NCBI GenBank assembly: GCA_951804985.1
Contig: OX638133.1
Coordinates: forward strand, 9,320,501 to 9,384,500
Origin: Dryomyza anilis
Taxonomy: Eukaryota; Arthropoda; Insecta; Diptera; Dryomyzidae
Direction of reading: 5' to 3'
DNA: 64,000 bases
Shown here: positions 1-12,419 of the stretch, one piece after another
Position numbering within the stretch: position 1 is the first letter of the stretch
How the letters are laid out: every line of letters begins with the position of its first letter
Notes under the pieces: generated by a model
What the model was told of the DNA's origin: nothing
What the model saw: the letters and a program-made list of their open reading frames with translations, nothing else
Databases searched by the model: none
Position numbers and translations under genes: made by a program

Positions 1-72
1 TTAGGAGAGTCCGTACAGCTCTTAAGCAATCTCCATTTCTTATGCACACATGTGCATCGCATTGACGGGTTG

Positions 73-290
73 TAGAACTTTCTATAAACTTCCACACTAG
101 CTGAAATCCGTTCACTCTTTAAATCAAAACTGAACTTCTATGCGCTTAAATACTGCAGAGTCGAATTCTAGAACTTTCCACAAACTTCTACACTGTAGGA
201 GAGTCCTTACAGCTCATAAGCCATCTCCATTATTTATATACACATGTGTAACGCTTAGACGGGTTATAGAACTTTCTATAAAATTCTACA
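73..290 (+). repeat. 97-bp tandem repeat, three partial units
   Basis: The segment TAGAACTTTCYAYAAA followed by an AYTCYACACT-type block starts at 73, 169 and 267, giving a period of 96-98 bp. A longer block beginning AGGAGAGTCC (about 4 and 199) is also shared, about 195 bp apart, so units 1 and 3 are closest and unit 2 is a diverged half. The array runs off the left edge of the window. No coding content is visible. Confidence 0.75.
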
Positions 291-312
291 CTAGTTGAAA
301 TCCGTTTACTCG

Positions 313-2919
313 CTACAATATTTTCGCAGTAATATGTGTATTCTTTATTTTACTCTTTCAAATCATCATTACCTTCCATTGTTTTCTAACTCATTGTCTC
401 AGTACACTGATATTTCTTAGGTCTCTTTAAATCTTATTTATTTAATAGCACTTCTGACACAGTGGAGCTTATTATATTTTTCGCAACTATAGATATTTCG
501 TGATATTCATTTAAAAGTCATTTACAACTTTAACATTTTAAGATTTCAAATGAAATTTTCTTCCTAAGTAATACCAAATTCTTTTAATATTTATCATATT
601 GTTACGCAAAGATGTAATTTGCTCCACAGTGCAAGCAGGAAACAACAATAAATGAGACGCAAGACAATTCAGTGTACTGAAGCAATGTGGTAGACAGAAA
701 TGGTAGATCATTCAACGCACTTAGGCATTGCGAGAAAGAGATGGAAGATCATTCAGCGCACTGAGGAAGTAAGCGAGCAAGATATAGGTGCATTAAAACC
801 CATGATTGTGCGCATGAGATGCAAATAGTATGTAGCATTCACGAAAAGTGTAGAAGCTGCTCGAAAATTGTCGAAAAAAAATTAAATTACAATATTTTAT
901 TAAAAATGAAAATTTTAATATTTCACAGTAAATACGAGAGACGAGACATTTTAAGTATTGCAAATGAGGTAATGGACGATATTTTTTGTATCGATATCTA
1001 TATTTTGAAAATATTGTGAAAGTTGTTAATTTTCATTAGCGGTCGAAAAAGTTTTTTTTTTTCCGAGAGAAATGACGTCTCAAAAAATTTTACAATACAA
1101 AATATAATTTTTCTCACGCACAGAGTATATTTGTTTTTAAATTTAGTCATCGATAATAAGTTTTTAAAAATCTCGTCAAAATGAAATAAAATAAATTTTT
1201 TACCAAACTTGGCATCAATTCTTGTTTCTCACTGAAAATTCAACTTTTTATCAGAAATCAAAATTTTACTTGATCAATCGGAATTGTTTGAAATTCTCGG
1301 AATTGAAAACTAGATTTTATAAATCTTGTTCAATCAAAAATTTAATTTAATGTATTTACATTAAAATGAATAATAAAAATTAAATTTTTTTTTTTACTAA
1401 AAATTACAATTTTTTTTAATAAAAATTAATAATTTACACATCTATAAAAATTCAATTTTTAACGATAATTTTCTATCGTTTTTTTTTAATCTCCGCCTTA
1501 ATAACAAAATAAAAATTTTGCTTTTCACCCAATTTTTTTCTACACTAAAAATTCAATTTTTTCATAAAAAAAATATTACTTCAGAAACCTCATTTGATAG
1601 TCAAGACGAGATCATTTTTCGAGAACGTAAATCATTTTCTGCAAATTTTCGTGGTCAAGATCGAAAACCATATTCGAAAATTTAGTATAGATTTCGATTG
1701 TTCTGTTCGATCATCTCAAAGATCTTTTAATTTTTAAAAAGATATTTTAAAAATCTCATCAAAAAATCGCAACAAATTTAACATATAATCGAAAAATAAA
1801 ATTAAATATATCAATTAACATTAAATAAATCCAAAAAAAAATCGTACTATATTAAAAGTTTGACAAGAACAAAACAAAATCATCGAATAGAGAACCTTTT
1901 ATTAATAAATAAAACTAACCAAATTGTTAAAATTATTTCCAACAGTTACCGACGTCAATTTAACTTGGTTTGGATTACCGCGTCAGTTTTAAAAATAGTC
2001 GTATTTTCAAAAGACCGCTGTTCCTGGCAACGGTTTCAATCTCAGAATTTATTATTTAAAAGATTCAATTAATTATTCCTATTATTAATAGCAAAATAAT
2101 AGAAATTTAATATGTTGTATCCTGCAACAAAAGTAACGCACACCAAAATTCGCAACCAACACCACAATTTTGTTTGGCAACCGGAAATTAATTCCCCAGA
2201 TGCTGCTGCAGATGCTGTTATGGTGTGTTATAGAGTGCAAGGGTTTGGTGATGCTAGTGTAAATAATGATGATGATGCTGATGTTAATGTCTATGTCAAT
2301 TTGTAGATAATACATATTAACAGTGTCACCGTTGAATTCTTCTCCCACAACGGAAGTTGGCACTACTTAATTTTCATAATTTTGTAAATTTTATAATTGA
2401 CAGAAATCTCATTTTATATTTAGCAATATCAACTCATATTCTGTGTTAATTATTTATTTAACTAAGTACATTTATTATAGATATTACTTTATGTGTTTGC
2501 TATAGCTTTTAACTTGAATCCATTATTGAATCGTTGGTAGTTAATGAAAAATTCCCCTCAGTAATTTGCCAAATAGTTATGTGCCGTTTGCCGTTGTGCT
2601 GTTGGGTTTTTGGAATGTGTGTCACGTTCGATTTTAATTTTATTCCCTGCAGCATTTCAATAGAGTCAGGCGATACAGTCATCAATGTAATCATTATGAT
2701 GTCGTATATCTTAAGTAGTGTTTATGGCCGACGGATGCTGTCTTTTTCATTGATATGCGTTCAATGACATGTTGCGATATAGGGCAGTGTGTATGTGATA
2801 TATACTAAATTAAGAGGGTTTAATACACATCTATAAAATGTGGTATTTTGCACATATTCGTATTGTGACATGGTGAATTCTGTTATTTTTTTTTTTTTTT
2901 TTGGAACTACATACATAAG
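313..2919. other. AT-rich noncoding stretch
   Basis: No gene recognised. Short open frames here lack any domain and have biased AT-rich composition. Between about 1200 and 1570 there is a loose recurrence of AAAAATTCAATTTTT-like words, resembling a decayed short-unit tandem repeat. At 2190-2300 there is a short CTG/GATG-rich stretch without a recognisable product. Confidence 0.5.
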
Positions 2920-3303
2920 ATGATATACGGTGTGGTAAATATAGGTGTGGTGAATTAAAGTTTGGTGAATTAAGATGTGGTGAATTAAAATGTGGTGAAT
3001 TAAAATGTGGTGAATTAAAATGTGGTAGGTTAAAATGTGTTGTGTTGAGTATAGTTATACCAAACAAAAAACCATTTAACTAATTAAACACACAACTTAA
3101 AAAAACTCACCACATCTAAACTGACATTAACTAAACACCGTACATAAACTCAACACAACGTAATTCTCCATACGAACACTCACCACATATTAACTCAACA
3201 CATTTTAACCTACCACATTTTAATTCACCACATTTTAATTCACCACATTTTAATTCACCACACTTTAATTCACCACACCTATATTTACCACACCGTATAT
3301 CAT
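2920..3303. repeat. Large palindrome built from 15-bp units
   Basis: The left arm (2920-3055) begins ATGATATACGGTGTGGTAAA and continues as GTGGTGAATTAAAAT units of 15 bp. The right arm (about 3165-3303) is its reverse complement, ending in CCGTATATCAT. The arms match almost perfectly except for one fewer or altered unit. The loop, about 100 bp, also contains degenerate units. The unit is clearly related to the GTGTGGTGAGTTTTA minisatellite of the MSE elements elsewhere in the window. It could be a foldback element or an inverted duplication of a minisatellite. Confidence 0.85.
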
Positions 3304-3306
3304 GAA

Positions 3307-4512
3307 AAACAGAAAAAAAGTGTACATCATATTGATGAATTACGATCTTCAAACCATGATTCATTGTCTTGAAGAACCATTCATAATATTAATGACTAAC
3401 GGCATCAATGTTATGAATGCGATCATAAATATTATGAACGCTTGGTAACTGTCGAAAAAGTGTTCTTCAATATGATGAATTGTATGTGAATAATACGTTT
3501 CATCATATAAATGAAAAACAAAAAATACAACATATTTTACTACCTATTAAAGAATCATGTTCATCAGACCAAATTTCAATCCAAATATTTATTTTACGTT
3601 CATTTTTTGCCGTACTTCTCAGTTCTCAAGTACTTTCTTGTGTAAGATTTACATGCTTAGTTAGTAAAATGGTGTATATTATATATATAGTTATAATTAC
3701 AACTTTATATTATTAAAAAGTTATAATAATAAAAAATATAATTACAAAAAAAAATATTTTTGAATTTTTTTTTCGAACATTTTTTATTTTCGATTTTTTT
3801 TTTTATTTCGACAAAATTATTTTATCGAAAAAAAAAGAATTTTTGGTCCAAATTTTTTTTCTGTAATTTTTTATGATAAATTTTTACAACACTTTTTTTG
3901 AATTATTTTCTAAGAAACATTTTTTTTTTGAAAAATTCGTAAAAAAATGTCCACCAATTAATTTATTTGAATATTAGTTTAACAATATATATCATATTAA
4001 TAAATATTATGAACAAATTCATCAGTTCATTGTATTAAATTGAATTAAAATTCATTGTATTGAATATTTCGTTCTTCACTATGATGTTCGGTATTACGAA
4101 TAATTTTATATATATAATGAATGTATTCATCAAGATGTCATTTAATAAACGGTTGTATCAATATGATGAATCTGGTAGTTTGTGAAATATTCATAATATT
4201 TATGAATAAATTCAAAATATTTATGAATAAATTCATCATATTTATGAATAAATTCGTAATATTTATGAATAAATTCATATTATTTATGAATAAATTCATC
4301 ATATTGATGAATAAATTCATCATATTGATGAACAAATTCATCATATTGATGAACAAATTCATCATATTGATGAATAAATTCATCATGTTGATGAATAAAT
4401 TCATCATATTGATGAATACATTCATCATATTCATGAATAAATTCATCATATTGATGAATAAATTCATCATATTGATGAATAAATTCATCATATTGATGAA
4501 TTTTTCTGTGTA
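3307..4512 (+). mobile_element. Nonautonomous element, ATGATGAAT family, copy A
   Basis: The left end reads ACAGAAAAAAAGTGTACATC and then a TATTGATGAAT segment; the right end reads TGAATTTTTCTGTGTA, so the ends are inverted (ACAGAAAA...). The inside consists of repeated ATGATGAAT and TATTATGAAT words, a poly-A/T-rich centre and the 21-bp array at the right end. The same order of landmarks is found in reverse at 18605-19934, including a block near AGTACTTTCTTGTG and its partner AGAACTACTTGAGAACTGAG. No transposase coding is visible, so it is a nonautonomous DNA element or a long MITE. Confidence 0.6.
4190..4502. repeat. 21-bp palindromic tandem array
   Basis: About 15 units of ATGAATAAATTCATCATATTG (21 bp). 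Each unit is itself nearly palindromic (ATTCATCATATTGATGAAT). Because 21 is divisible by three, one frame on each strand stays open (repeating Met-Asn-Lys-Phe-Ile-Ile-Leu on the plus strand), which is a by-product of the repeat. Early units carry TTTATG where later ones carry TTGATG. Confidence 0.9.
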
Positions 4513-5420
4513 TGTTGGGTTTAGTAGTGGTAGATTTTTATAACATCAAAATTATGTTCAATTTGTTTTATGTTTCGTATTACTAACATGTTTTGTTTTG
4601 TATTATTAAGATGATTTTTTGTGTTTTGAATTTAAATTTATTGCTGAGGATTTTTAAAATTTATTATATTGAAATGTTGTTTTTTTTTTTTAATTAATCA
4701 GCTCAACCACAATAAATTATCAGAGGTCTTAGTTAGGTTTTCTAACGAACTTCAAGATTCATCAAGAGCTTATTTTCAGTTTTTTCATATTCAAATTTTT
4801 GAGTTATATTTCAATTATCATGTTTTTCACTATAATTTGGACTTAAACTTTTTACAAATTTGAGTTTTCGATCTGATTTATTTTATATTCCAATAAGAAT
4901 ACTTTAGCTAATATTCTAATATTTTGTTTGGTATAACGGATGATTTGGTGAGATTTGTAGTAGTGATGGAGCTTTCATAGCAGTAATGTCATTTGTCAAT
5001 TGTTGTATATTTTGTATAACTACGGATTTTTCAGGTGTGATGAGTTTTGTTATAGAGGTGAGTTTTATTAAAAGCAGTATTTTGTTTGAAATGTTTCATA
5101 TATCTTTGGTTATGCGTGGTGAATGGTTGTCTGTATTCTATAACTATAGATTGGTGAGTTTTTTTGTTAGTGGTGATTATTTTTTTTTTTTATAAACCAG
5201 TAATATGAAAAAATCGTATTTTTTATTTAAGTAAACCAATGAATTTTATTAAGGTCGTGGCATTTTGTGTTAAATTTTGCAGTATTTTATCGTAAAAATT
5301 GAACTAGCTTTGAAACCGAAATCTTTTTATTTCATAGCCCACATCTGTTTAATTTAAAAAAGTTAAGAACTAATTAACAATTAAGAAAAATATAGAAATT
5401 AAGAACGTTTTAATTGTTGT
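4513..5420. other. AT-rich noncoding stretch
   Basis: No gene, tandem array or element end recognised. The short open frames are T-rich and show no domain. Confidence 0.45.
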
Positions 5421-5434
5421 TCTAGAACTGGAAT

Positions 5435-5725
5435 AATAATAATAGTTTGGCACTACAGTCATGTTTAGAACTTCGGCTCTCTCACCATTTTGAGCTGTGC
5501 GTGTTATATTTGTACTCAAAATGGTGGGACCTACAGTTTATTGCCGAATCGGAACGGCGGGTGAGAGCTTTTCATAGGCAATGTTTTACTCTCGTAGGTT
5601 TGCCATTTACTGCCGAGAGGTATAGAAAAATGTTTCTATGGAAAGATGTTGTTAGCCCCAGTCCAGGCTCGAACCGGGGACCTTTCAGCTCGCAGTCCAA
5701 CGCACTAACCACTGAGCAACTGGAA
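5435..5725 (-). mobile_element. tRNA-Cys-derived SINE, copy 1
   Basis: Read on the minus strand, the element starts with a tRNA-like head: A box around TTGCTCAGTGGTTAGTGCG, then TTGGACTGCGAG, then B box CCCCGGTTCGAGCCTGG. A family-specific body with CTCTCGGCAGTAAATGGCAA and AGCTCTCACCCGCCGTT follows, and the tail is a short (TTA)n run. A perfect 14-bp target duplication TCTAGAACTGGAAT flanks it (5421-5434 and 5726-5739). The anticodon-arm and TPsiC region resemble fly tRNA-Cys. The head is slightly degraded, so this is a pol III retroposon and not a working tRNA. Confidence 0.88.
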
Positions 5726-5739
5726 TCTAGAACTGGAAT

Positions 5740-6256
5740 CACCCAAAATATTCTCTCCCAACACCAGTTTTTTTAAATATAATTTTCCAGACAAATTTCT
5801 TTCGGTTAATTATTCCGAGAGACAATTTTTACCTTTTCATTTGAACTACATATTGAAAGTATTTTACATTTTAATTTTTTTGCACAGAGGTGCTAATTTT
5901 TTATGGTGAATTTAAGTGTGGTGAGTTTAGGTATGGTGAGTTTCAGTGTGGTGAGTTTTGGTTTGTTGAGTTTTGATATGGTGTGATTTAATGTGGTGAG
6001 TTTTTCTAAATCGAATTCTGGTATAGCAATAAATTAATTTTTGGTTTTTAAGTAAATCAAATTATTATGTTTTTTTTTCAAAATATTCAAAATTAGTAAT
6101 TTTAATTAAAACAAAAAAAAAAATAAACCGAAACTGTAACTTGGAACCAGTTATAAAATGTAAAAACTAAGATTAAAAAAAAAACTAAAATTGCAACCCC
6201 TGTTGATTCCAATGCTTGATTATACATTTCATATTTAAGTATTGGCTTTATTTATA
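5740..6256. repeat. Unique AT-rich DNA with a short GTGTGGTGAGTTTTA patch
   Basis: Around 5900-5998 there are about seven degenerate 15-bp units of the MSE minisatellite (TGGTGAGTTTNRGT) without the surrounding MSE sequence. The remainder is A/T-rich with homopolymer runs. Confidence 0.6.
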
Positions 6257-7176
6257 ACTAGCTGGACCCGTGCACGACTCGTGACAAGATTTTGTGAATT
6301 CATAGATATAAAGCAATTTTATTAATATAAAAAAACATTATTATTATTTTTTATATCAGGGGCCCGTGATTCGCTGTGGAAGTTTTTATTGGTTTTATAA
6401 ATGTAGTAACCAAATAATAATTCTCCGCCAAAACAACTTTTCTCAAAGACAATTCAGACAGTAGAATATTTCGCCACAGAATTCTACCCAGTAGAAATCT
6501 TCGCCGTAAAATTCTTCCCCATTGAACGCTTTACCTTAGAATTCTTCCCGGTAGAACTCTTCCCGGTAGAATTATTCCCCGTAGAGTTTTTCCCAGTAGA
6601 AGTTTTAGTGTAATGTGGTGAGTTTTAGTGTGTTGAATTTTTAGTTTAGTGAATTTTTAGTGTGGTGAGTTTTAGTGTGGTGAGTTTTAGTGTGGTGAAT
6701 TTTTAGTGTGGTGAGTTTTAGTGTGGTTATCTTTATTGTGTTGAGTTTTAGTGTGGTGAGTTTTAGTGTGGTGAATTTTGGTGTGGTGAGTTTTAGTATG
6801 GTGAATTTTTAATGTGGTGAGTTTTAGTGTGGTGAGTTTTAGTGTGGTGAGTTTAAGTGTGGTGAGTTTTAGTGTGTTGAGTTTTAGTGTGGTGAGTTTT
6901 AGTGTGGTGAGTTTTAGTGTGGTGAGTTTTAGTGTCGTGAATTTTAGTTTTTTGTTTCATCTTTTTAGATTGTGTATTTGCTGAGTTATGTGGTTTTGAA
7001 AGTTTAGGTTGTATGGGAGGTACCACGCCCATATATAGCCTATGACACCCTACGGACTCCATAGTATCCTGGTGCAAAATTTCAGTTAAATCGGTTCAGC
7101 GGTTTAGACGTGATGCTGGAACAAACAGACAGACAGACATACCGACAGACGGACCAAGAGTTTTATATATATAGAT
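6257..7176 (+). mobile_element. Minisatellite-bearing element (MSE), copy 1
   Basis: The 5' end is CTAGCTGGACCCGTGCACGA, followed by GGGGCCCGTGATTCGCTGTG and a block of CCCNGTAGAATTCTT repeats (about 6450-6600). Next comes a 15-bp minisatellite (6601-6950). The 3' part has GTATGGGAGGTACCACGCCC, CATATATAGCC, AAATCGGTTCAGCGGTTTAG and a CAGACAGACAGAC tail ending TTTTATATATATAGAT. The same order is found at 13086, 44706 and 48458. It has no coding sequence. I cannot name the class; the GC-containing ends and absence of terminal inverted repeats would fit a Helitron-like/DINE-type element or a retroposon. Confidence 0.75.
6601..6950 (+). repeat. 15-bp minisatellite inside MSE copy 1
   Basis: About 23 units of GTGTGGTGAGTTTTA, with variants such as GTGAATTTTTA. 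It ends abruptly at TTTTTTGTTTCATC, the start of the MSE 3' segment. Confidence 0.92.
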
Positions 7177-8079
7177 AAAAAAAAGAAAAATGCATATTAT
7201 TCAACCATTGAATTTAATTTCTCTATAATCCCAATTTTTTTTCTTGCAAAATAATACAAACCCAACTGCACCAAAATAGCATTCATTTGACTTTTGTGAC
7301 TCTTGAAGCCAACGTTGTCGATATTTTGTTTTGTTGCCGTCAGCATTGTTGTTGCGGTTGCAGCACTAATTAAACCTGGTGGCCGCACTAATTGCGCCGG
7401 TAATAATAGCAACAACAGCCAGCGGCTAGCACTGCACAACACGTTGCTGCAATATATTGTCGAATATTTGAAAAACCGAATCAAAAAGAGGCACACATGA
7501 AATTGATGCATGTCTGCATAGCATATATGCTATATATCGCGCATGTATAGCATTGAAATGTCACTGCAATTAAAATTACATTCATTTGCAACATTTTGCA
7601 ATCAGTTGCTGTGACAGGCGCTGTCAGTGACACTATTGCAGTTGCAGTCATTGGTTTTTATCGTGACAATAAAACCAAACATAAAAACTAAATATTTAAA
7701 CTAAAATCGGCGCTTTTAATGCTGCAGTATATCAGGCAGTCAGCCATTCAGTCAGTATGTCCGTCAATCAGTCTCAGTCATGTGGTTTGTAATTGCTTTG
7801 TATTTACATTTAATTATTTAATTGTGTTGCACTCAAAAACAGCATTAAGCATTTCATAAAAATATTTGTTTGGTTGTGAGTGATATGTTGGAATTATGAA
7901 AATTCATTTATTTTTGAGATGAGCAAACAGCATTAAATGAGCATTTAATGAGTTTGATTTTACATGTTACTCATACGTCATGTGGAGCCAATCATTTATT
8001 GAATCGATTGTGTTTATGTTATACATTTGGTAATTAATATTGTTAGTTTAAAATTTAATTAAATAAAATGTACACTATT
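7177..8079. other. Unique noncoding island, possibly regulatory
   Basis: No gene recognised. Base composition is more balanced than in the surroundings, with GTTGCTGCAAT, TTGCAATCAGTTGCTGTGACA and other mixed-sequence words in non-repetitive order. This is typical of fly intergenic or intronic DNA that can contain enhancers. I see no splice-site-bounded exon. Confidence 0.35.
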
Positions 8080-10390
8080 ATAAATTTATTTCAAATTCAA
8101 ATGTGCACTAAAAATTAAAGTTTTAATGCAGCATTATATTAATTATTGTTCAATTATTATTAAAAAAATCACATTTTTAAATGTTCATTAAAAATTTTAA
8201 AGTTCACTAAAAAAAATATCATTTGTACACTAAAAATGTAAATGTTCACTAAAAATGAAAAGTTATTAAATATTTAAAAATTTACTTACAACTCAAATGT
8301 TGACTAAAAATTTAAATGTTGACTAAAAATTTAAGAGTTCACTAAAAATTTAAGAGTTCAATAAAAATTAGAATGATCACTTAAAAAAGAAATGCTCACA
8401 AAAAACTAAAATATAGACATTTTCACTAAATATGTAAATTTTTAATAACAATTTATATGTTCACTAAAAATTTAAATGTGCTCTTAAACTTCAAATGTTT
8501 ACTGAAAATAGACATGTTCATTAAAATGTATGTAAATGTTCACTAAAAATTAGTGTTAAAAATTAAAATTCACCTAAAAATTTAAAAATTCACTACAAAT
8601 TCAAATGAACACTAAAAATAGGCATGTTCACTAAAATTGGAAAAGTTTACTAGAAATTTAAATGTTCACTATTGCAAATGTTTACTAAATATTCAAATTT
8701 TCACTACAAATAGAAGTGTTCACTAAAAATAGAAATTTTCACTAAAAATTCACTTAGAATTCAAATGTTTATAGAAAATCGAAATGTTCACTTAAAATGT
8801 AAATGTTCACTAAAATTTAAAAATTCACTACAAATTCAAATGAACACTAAAAATTCGAATGTTCACTATAAATTACACAGTTCACTAAAAATTTAAAACA
8901 TCAAATCAAAACTTCATTAAAAAATTTAAAAGTTCACTAAAAATTCAATTCTTCATTAAAAATTTAAAATTAACTAAAAAATTCAAATGTTTACTAAAAA
9001 TTCTAATGTTCATATAAAATCCAAATGCTCACAAAAAATCAAAATGTTCAATAAATAGTGAAATGGTAAAGAAAAATAAAAATTAAAGTGTTTACTAATA
9101 TTTCAAATGTGCACTAAAAATGTAAATGTTCACTATAAATTAAAAGTTAATAAATATTTAAAAATTTACTAACAATTCAAATGTTCACTAAAAATTTAAG
9201 AGTTCACTAAATATTAAAATTATCACTTAAAATGGGAATTCTCACTAAAAATTAAATGTTCACATGTAACTAAAACGTACACTAAAAATAGAAATGTTCA
9301 CTAAAAATTTAAATGTTCACAAAATATAAAAGTTTTAGTTTTCACTGAAAACTTATTAAAAATTTACTAAAAATTCAAATGTTTACTAAAAGTTGAAGAG
9401 TTCAATAAAAATTGAAATGATCACTTAAAGGGAATTCTCACGAAAAATTAAATGTTCACTAAAAATTATTTTCACCATAAAATTAAAATTTCACTAAAAA
9501 TTTAAAAATGCACTACAAATTCAAATGAACACTAAAAATAGGCATGTTCACTAAATTTTGAAGAGTGTACTAGAAATTTAAATGTTCACTAAAAGCAAAT
9601 GTTTACTAAAAATTCAAATGTTCACTATAAAATATAAAGTTCACTAAAAATTGAAATATACAATCAAAATTGAAAAGTTCTCTAAAAATTTAAATCTTCA
9701 AATCAAATTTTCAATAAAAAATTTAAATGTTCAATAAAAAAAACAAATGTTTACTAAAACCTCCAATGTTCATACAAATTCCAAATGCTCACAATAAATC
9801 AAAATGTTCAATAAATAGTGAAATGGTAAAGTAAAATATAAATATTCACCATAAAGTCAAAAATTCACATAAAATTAAAGTGTTTACTAATATTTCAAAT
9901 GATCACTAAATATTTAAGAGTTCACTTAAAATTCAAATGATCTCTTAAAATGGAAATGCTCACGAAAAATTAAATGTTCTGTAAAATGTTCACTAAAAAT
10001 AGAAATGTTCACTAAAAATGTAAATGTTCATTAACAATTTAAATGTTCATTAAAAGTTTTAATTTTCAACAAAAATAAAAAGTTCACTAAAAATTCAAAT
10101 GAACACTAAAAATAGGCGTGTTCACTAAAAATTTATTTGTTCTAAAAATTGAAATCTTCAATAAAATTTTAAAAGTTCACTAATATTCAAATCTTCATTA
10201 AAAATTTAAAAGTTCACTTAAAATTGAAATCTTCATTAAAAATTTAAAAGTTCACTAAAATATTAAAATGTTTGCTAAACCTTCAAATTTTCACTAAAAA
10301 CTCAAATGTTCACTAAAAAATCAAATGTTCAAAAAAATACAATTGTTCACTAAAAAATAAAATGTTCAAAATATTAAAAAATTAACTAAA
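8080..10390 (+). repeat. Diverged ~19-bp tandem array
   Basis: A long run of ATGTTCACTAAAAATTCAA-like units, about 19 bp with frequent one- or two-base indels, giving roughly 115-120 copies over 2.3 kb. Longer sub-blocks recur: a segment containing AACACTAAAAATAGGCATG at about 8608 and 9528 (offset 920), and CCAAATGCTCACAAWAAATC at 9021 and 9781 (offset 760). The array therefore also grew by larger duplications before decaying. Confidence 0.88.
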
Positions 10391-11335
10391 AAAATAAAAT
10401 ATATTATTATATAACAGTTGTTTTTTATTTTTTTTTTATAAATTAGACACGCCAAAATATAAAATTTGTTTTTTCTTGAACAAAACTCCAAAACCCAACC
10501 GGTGAATTTTAAAAATTCAATACTTTTCTAAGAGGCTACACAAATTTGAAGACTTTTGATTTTTGAAGAAAAAGCCATTGAAAACTTTTTAAAGGAAATT
10601 CTAAAAAAACGTATTATATTAAATTTACTAAAACGCAGTTTAAAATAAGTCGCAATGAACCAATGGAACCGGAAAATACTGAACAAAGAGTACTCAACAT
10701 ATTTGACAAAAATAATTATAAAATTTAATTTTTATTATATTTTTTTTGAGTTTAAAGTTCAATTTACCTTAGCGTCACGGAATTTGATACATTTAAAGAT
10801 TTATTTTATTTCTACCGCAAATTGTATTAAATAGGAATAGAAAAATTCTAAACATCAACGCATAGTAAGTGCCTCATTTTAGAAGGTTGTTTTTCCGTTC
10901 TGTCAGTATAATATAAAACATCATTTCCTTTATTTTAGAACCATGTTTGAGGAAATTTTGATTGTTTTGTTTTTTTGCCTTTTAAGCGACTTTATGTGTT
11001 GCGCGTAGTTCTTTGGCGTAACGACAACAATGTTAACAAATAATAAAAAACAAGAGAAAGCTATAGAAACAGTTACTTGTAGACAGACAGACTCAAAGAC
11101 AGACACCCACACAGCCTGTGTTACACACGCAATGTGTAGAATGTGTTTTAGAAATAAGAAAGTCGACGACATAGCAACGTTGTGCTCTGCATAGATAAAA
11201 AGCATCCTAATGTGTGAAAAACAACAACTGCGTCGCACGTTCTACGTTCGTACATATATTCGAAACTATAATGAACACTAATTAAAGTTGGTACAGACGA
11301 AAGCAACAGGCAACAGACTCAAAAGAAAAAGTGCT
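10391..11335. other. Unique noncoding stretch
   Basis: No gene recognised. It contains a mixed-sequence part (about 10930-11280) with ACAGACAGACTC and GCGTCGCACGTTCTACGTTC but no domain in any frame. Confidence 0.4.
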
Positions 11336-11504
11336 TAAAATACACGAAATCGTTCGTGTGTTTTACGAAAAAGTTTGTGAAATTTATGCACGAAATATTT
11401 CGTAAAATATACGAAAGAACTTTCGTAGATTTCTGATAAAATTACAAATATTAATTGCTTATTTTACAAAACTAAACTTTAAACTTTAAAATTAAGATAT
11501 ACAA

Positions 11505-11615
11505 TTAAATATCCCACCAATGGTGTAGGGTATTCCATAGTCGCGCCCGACCGACTTTAAAAGTACGCCCCATGTGACCGAACTTACCCATGTGATCTAA
11601 CTTTCCCAACTCGTT
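11505..11615 (-). mobile_element. DINE-like element, terminal fragment
   Basis: Contains GGTGTAGGGTATTCCATAGTC, CGCCCGACCGACT, CCATGTGACCGAACTTACCC and AACTTTCCCAACTCG. This is the reverse complement of the block at 62366-62470 (ACGAGTTGGGAATGTTAGAT, ACATGGGTAAGTTCGGTCAC, CGGGCCCGACTATGGAATAT). Only the end of the element is present. Confidence 0.75.
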
Positions 11616-12034
11616 AAGAATATATTCGTACATTATACGAAAGAATTCGTACTTTAGAATATAGCATTCGTACATTTTATGAAACATTTTATAACTTTCT
11701 GCTTGTGACCGAGATTGCTCGTAAAAAATACTACAATATAGCCTCAAAATATACGAAAGTTTAGCAATTTATTCCTAAAATATAAAGCTTATTCGTAAAA
11801 TATGTTAAAGTAATGCGAGAAAGAGGAGAAATCACACGATATCGGTATTTTTCTCGTACCGATATCGAGCGTCAAATTGGACCTATATGGTAGGTAGATA
11901 TCGATTCGTTTGGTCGGAGTTTTTCGGTACGAGAAATTTTTAAAATCGTAAAGATATCGATGAAAAAAATTATCAAACTTCGATATAGCTTCGAAAAATA
12001 TTACGATATCGATGCGATAAATGTTTGTATAACG

Positions 12035-12155
12035 TATCTTGTCAATGAATTTGAATGTATGAGAAATTATTCAAATTAGAATCGATAAAGCAACGAGTTC
12101 GAACTTTTTTCACGAAGTTATTCGAGGCATCAGAGGTCTCTGAGACATGGCAGAC
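12035..12155 (+). repeat. Dispersed repeat, member 1
   Basis: AATGAATTTGAATGTAYGA, GATAAAGCAACGAG, GAGGTCTCTGAGA and GCAGACTGGG occur in this order. They reappear as the reverse complement at 15322-15415. The two copies are diverged by substitutions and small indels. Confidence 0.75.
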
Positions 12156-12419
12156 TGGGATTCTTTTGTAAAAAAATGGTAATAGAAAATATTATTACTA
12201 AAGTTTCGGAATTTAAACGAAATATTTGTAATTTTGTTGTAATTTTACGAATAATGTTCGTAATAAAATATAAAAATCGTTCCTGTAAAATATTATTGAA
12301 AAAAAAAAATAGAAATTACAAATGTTTCGCGTATTTTACGAATCTAAAAATTACGAAAAACTATTTCGTAAAATGTCCTTGAAATTATTTTGAGTGTAGG
12401 TAGCAGCAGACTTTCTAAA

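Larger units (their letters stand above)
11336..12385. repeat. Block rich in TTCGTAAAATATACGAA palindromes
   Basis: Words of the type TTTCGTAAAATATACGAAA and CGTACATTTTACGAA recur throughout in both orientations with irregular spacing, forming many short hairpins. An unrelated segment, 11820-12155, with ATATCGGTATTTTTCTCGTACCGATATCG inverted words split in two, lies inside. It is probably a decayed foldback-like element. Confidence 0.55.

Noticed and set aside
4190..4502. CRISPR-like array
   Set aside because: Contiguous units without unique spacers, in a eukaryotic mobile element.
4121..4543. Open frames on both strands (Met-Asn-Lys-Phe repeats)
   Set aside because: 21-bp palindromic array keeps one frame open on each strand; no other coding sign.
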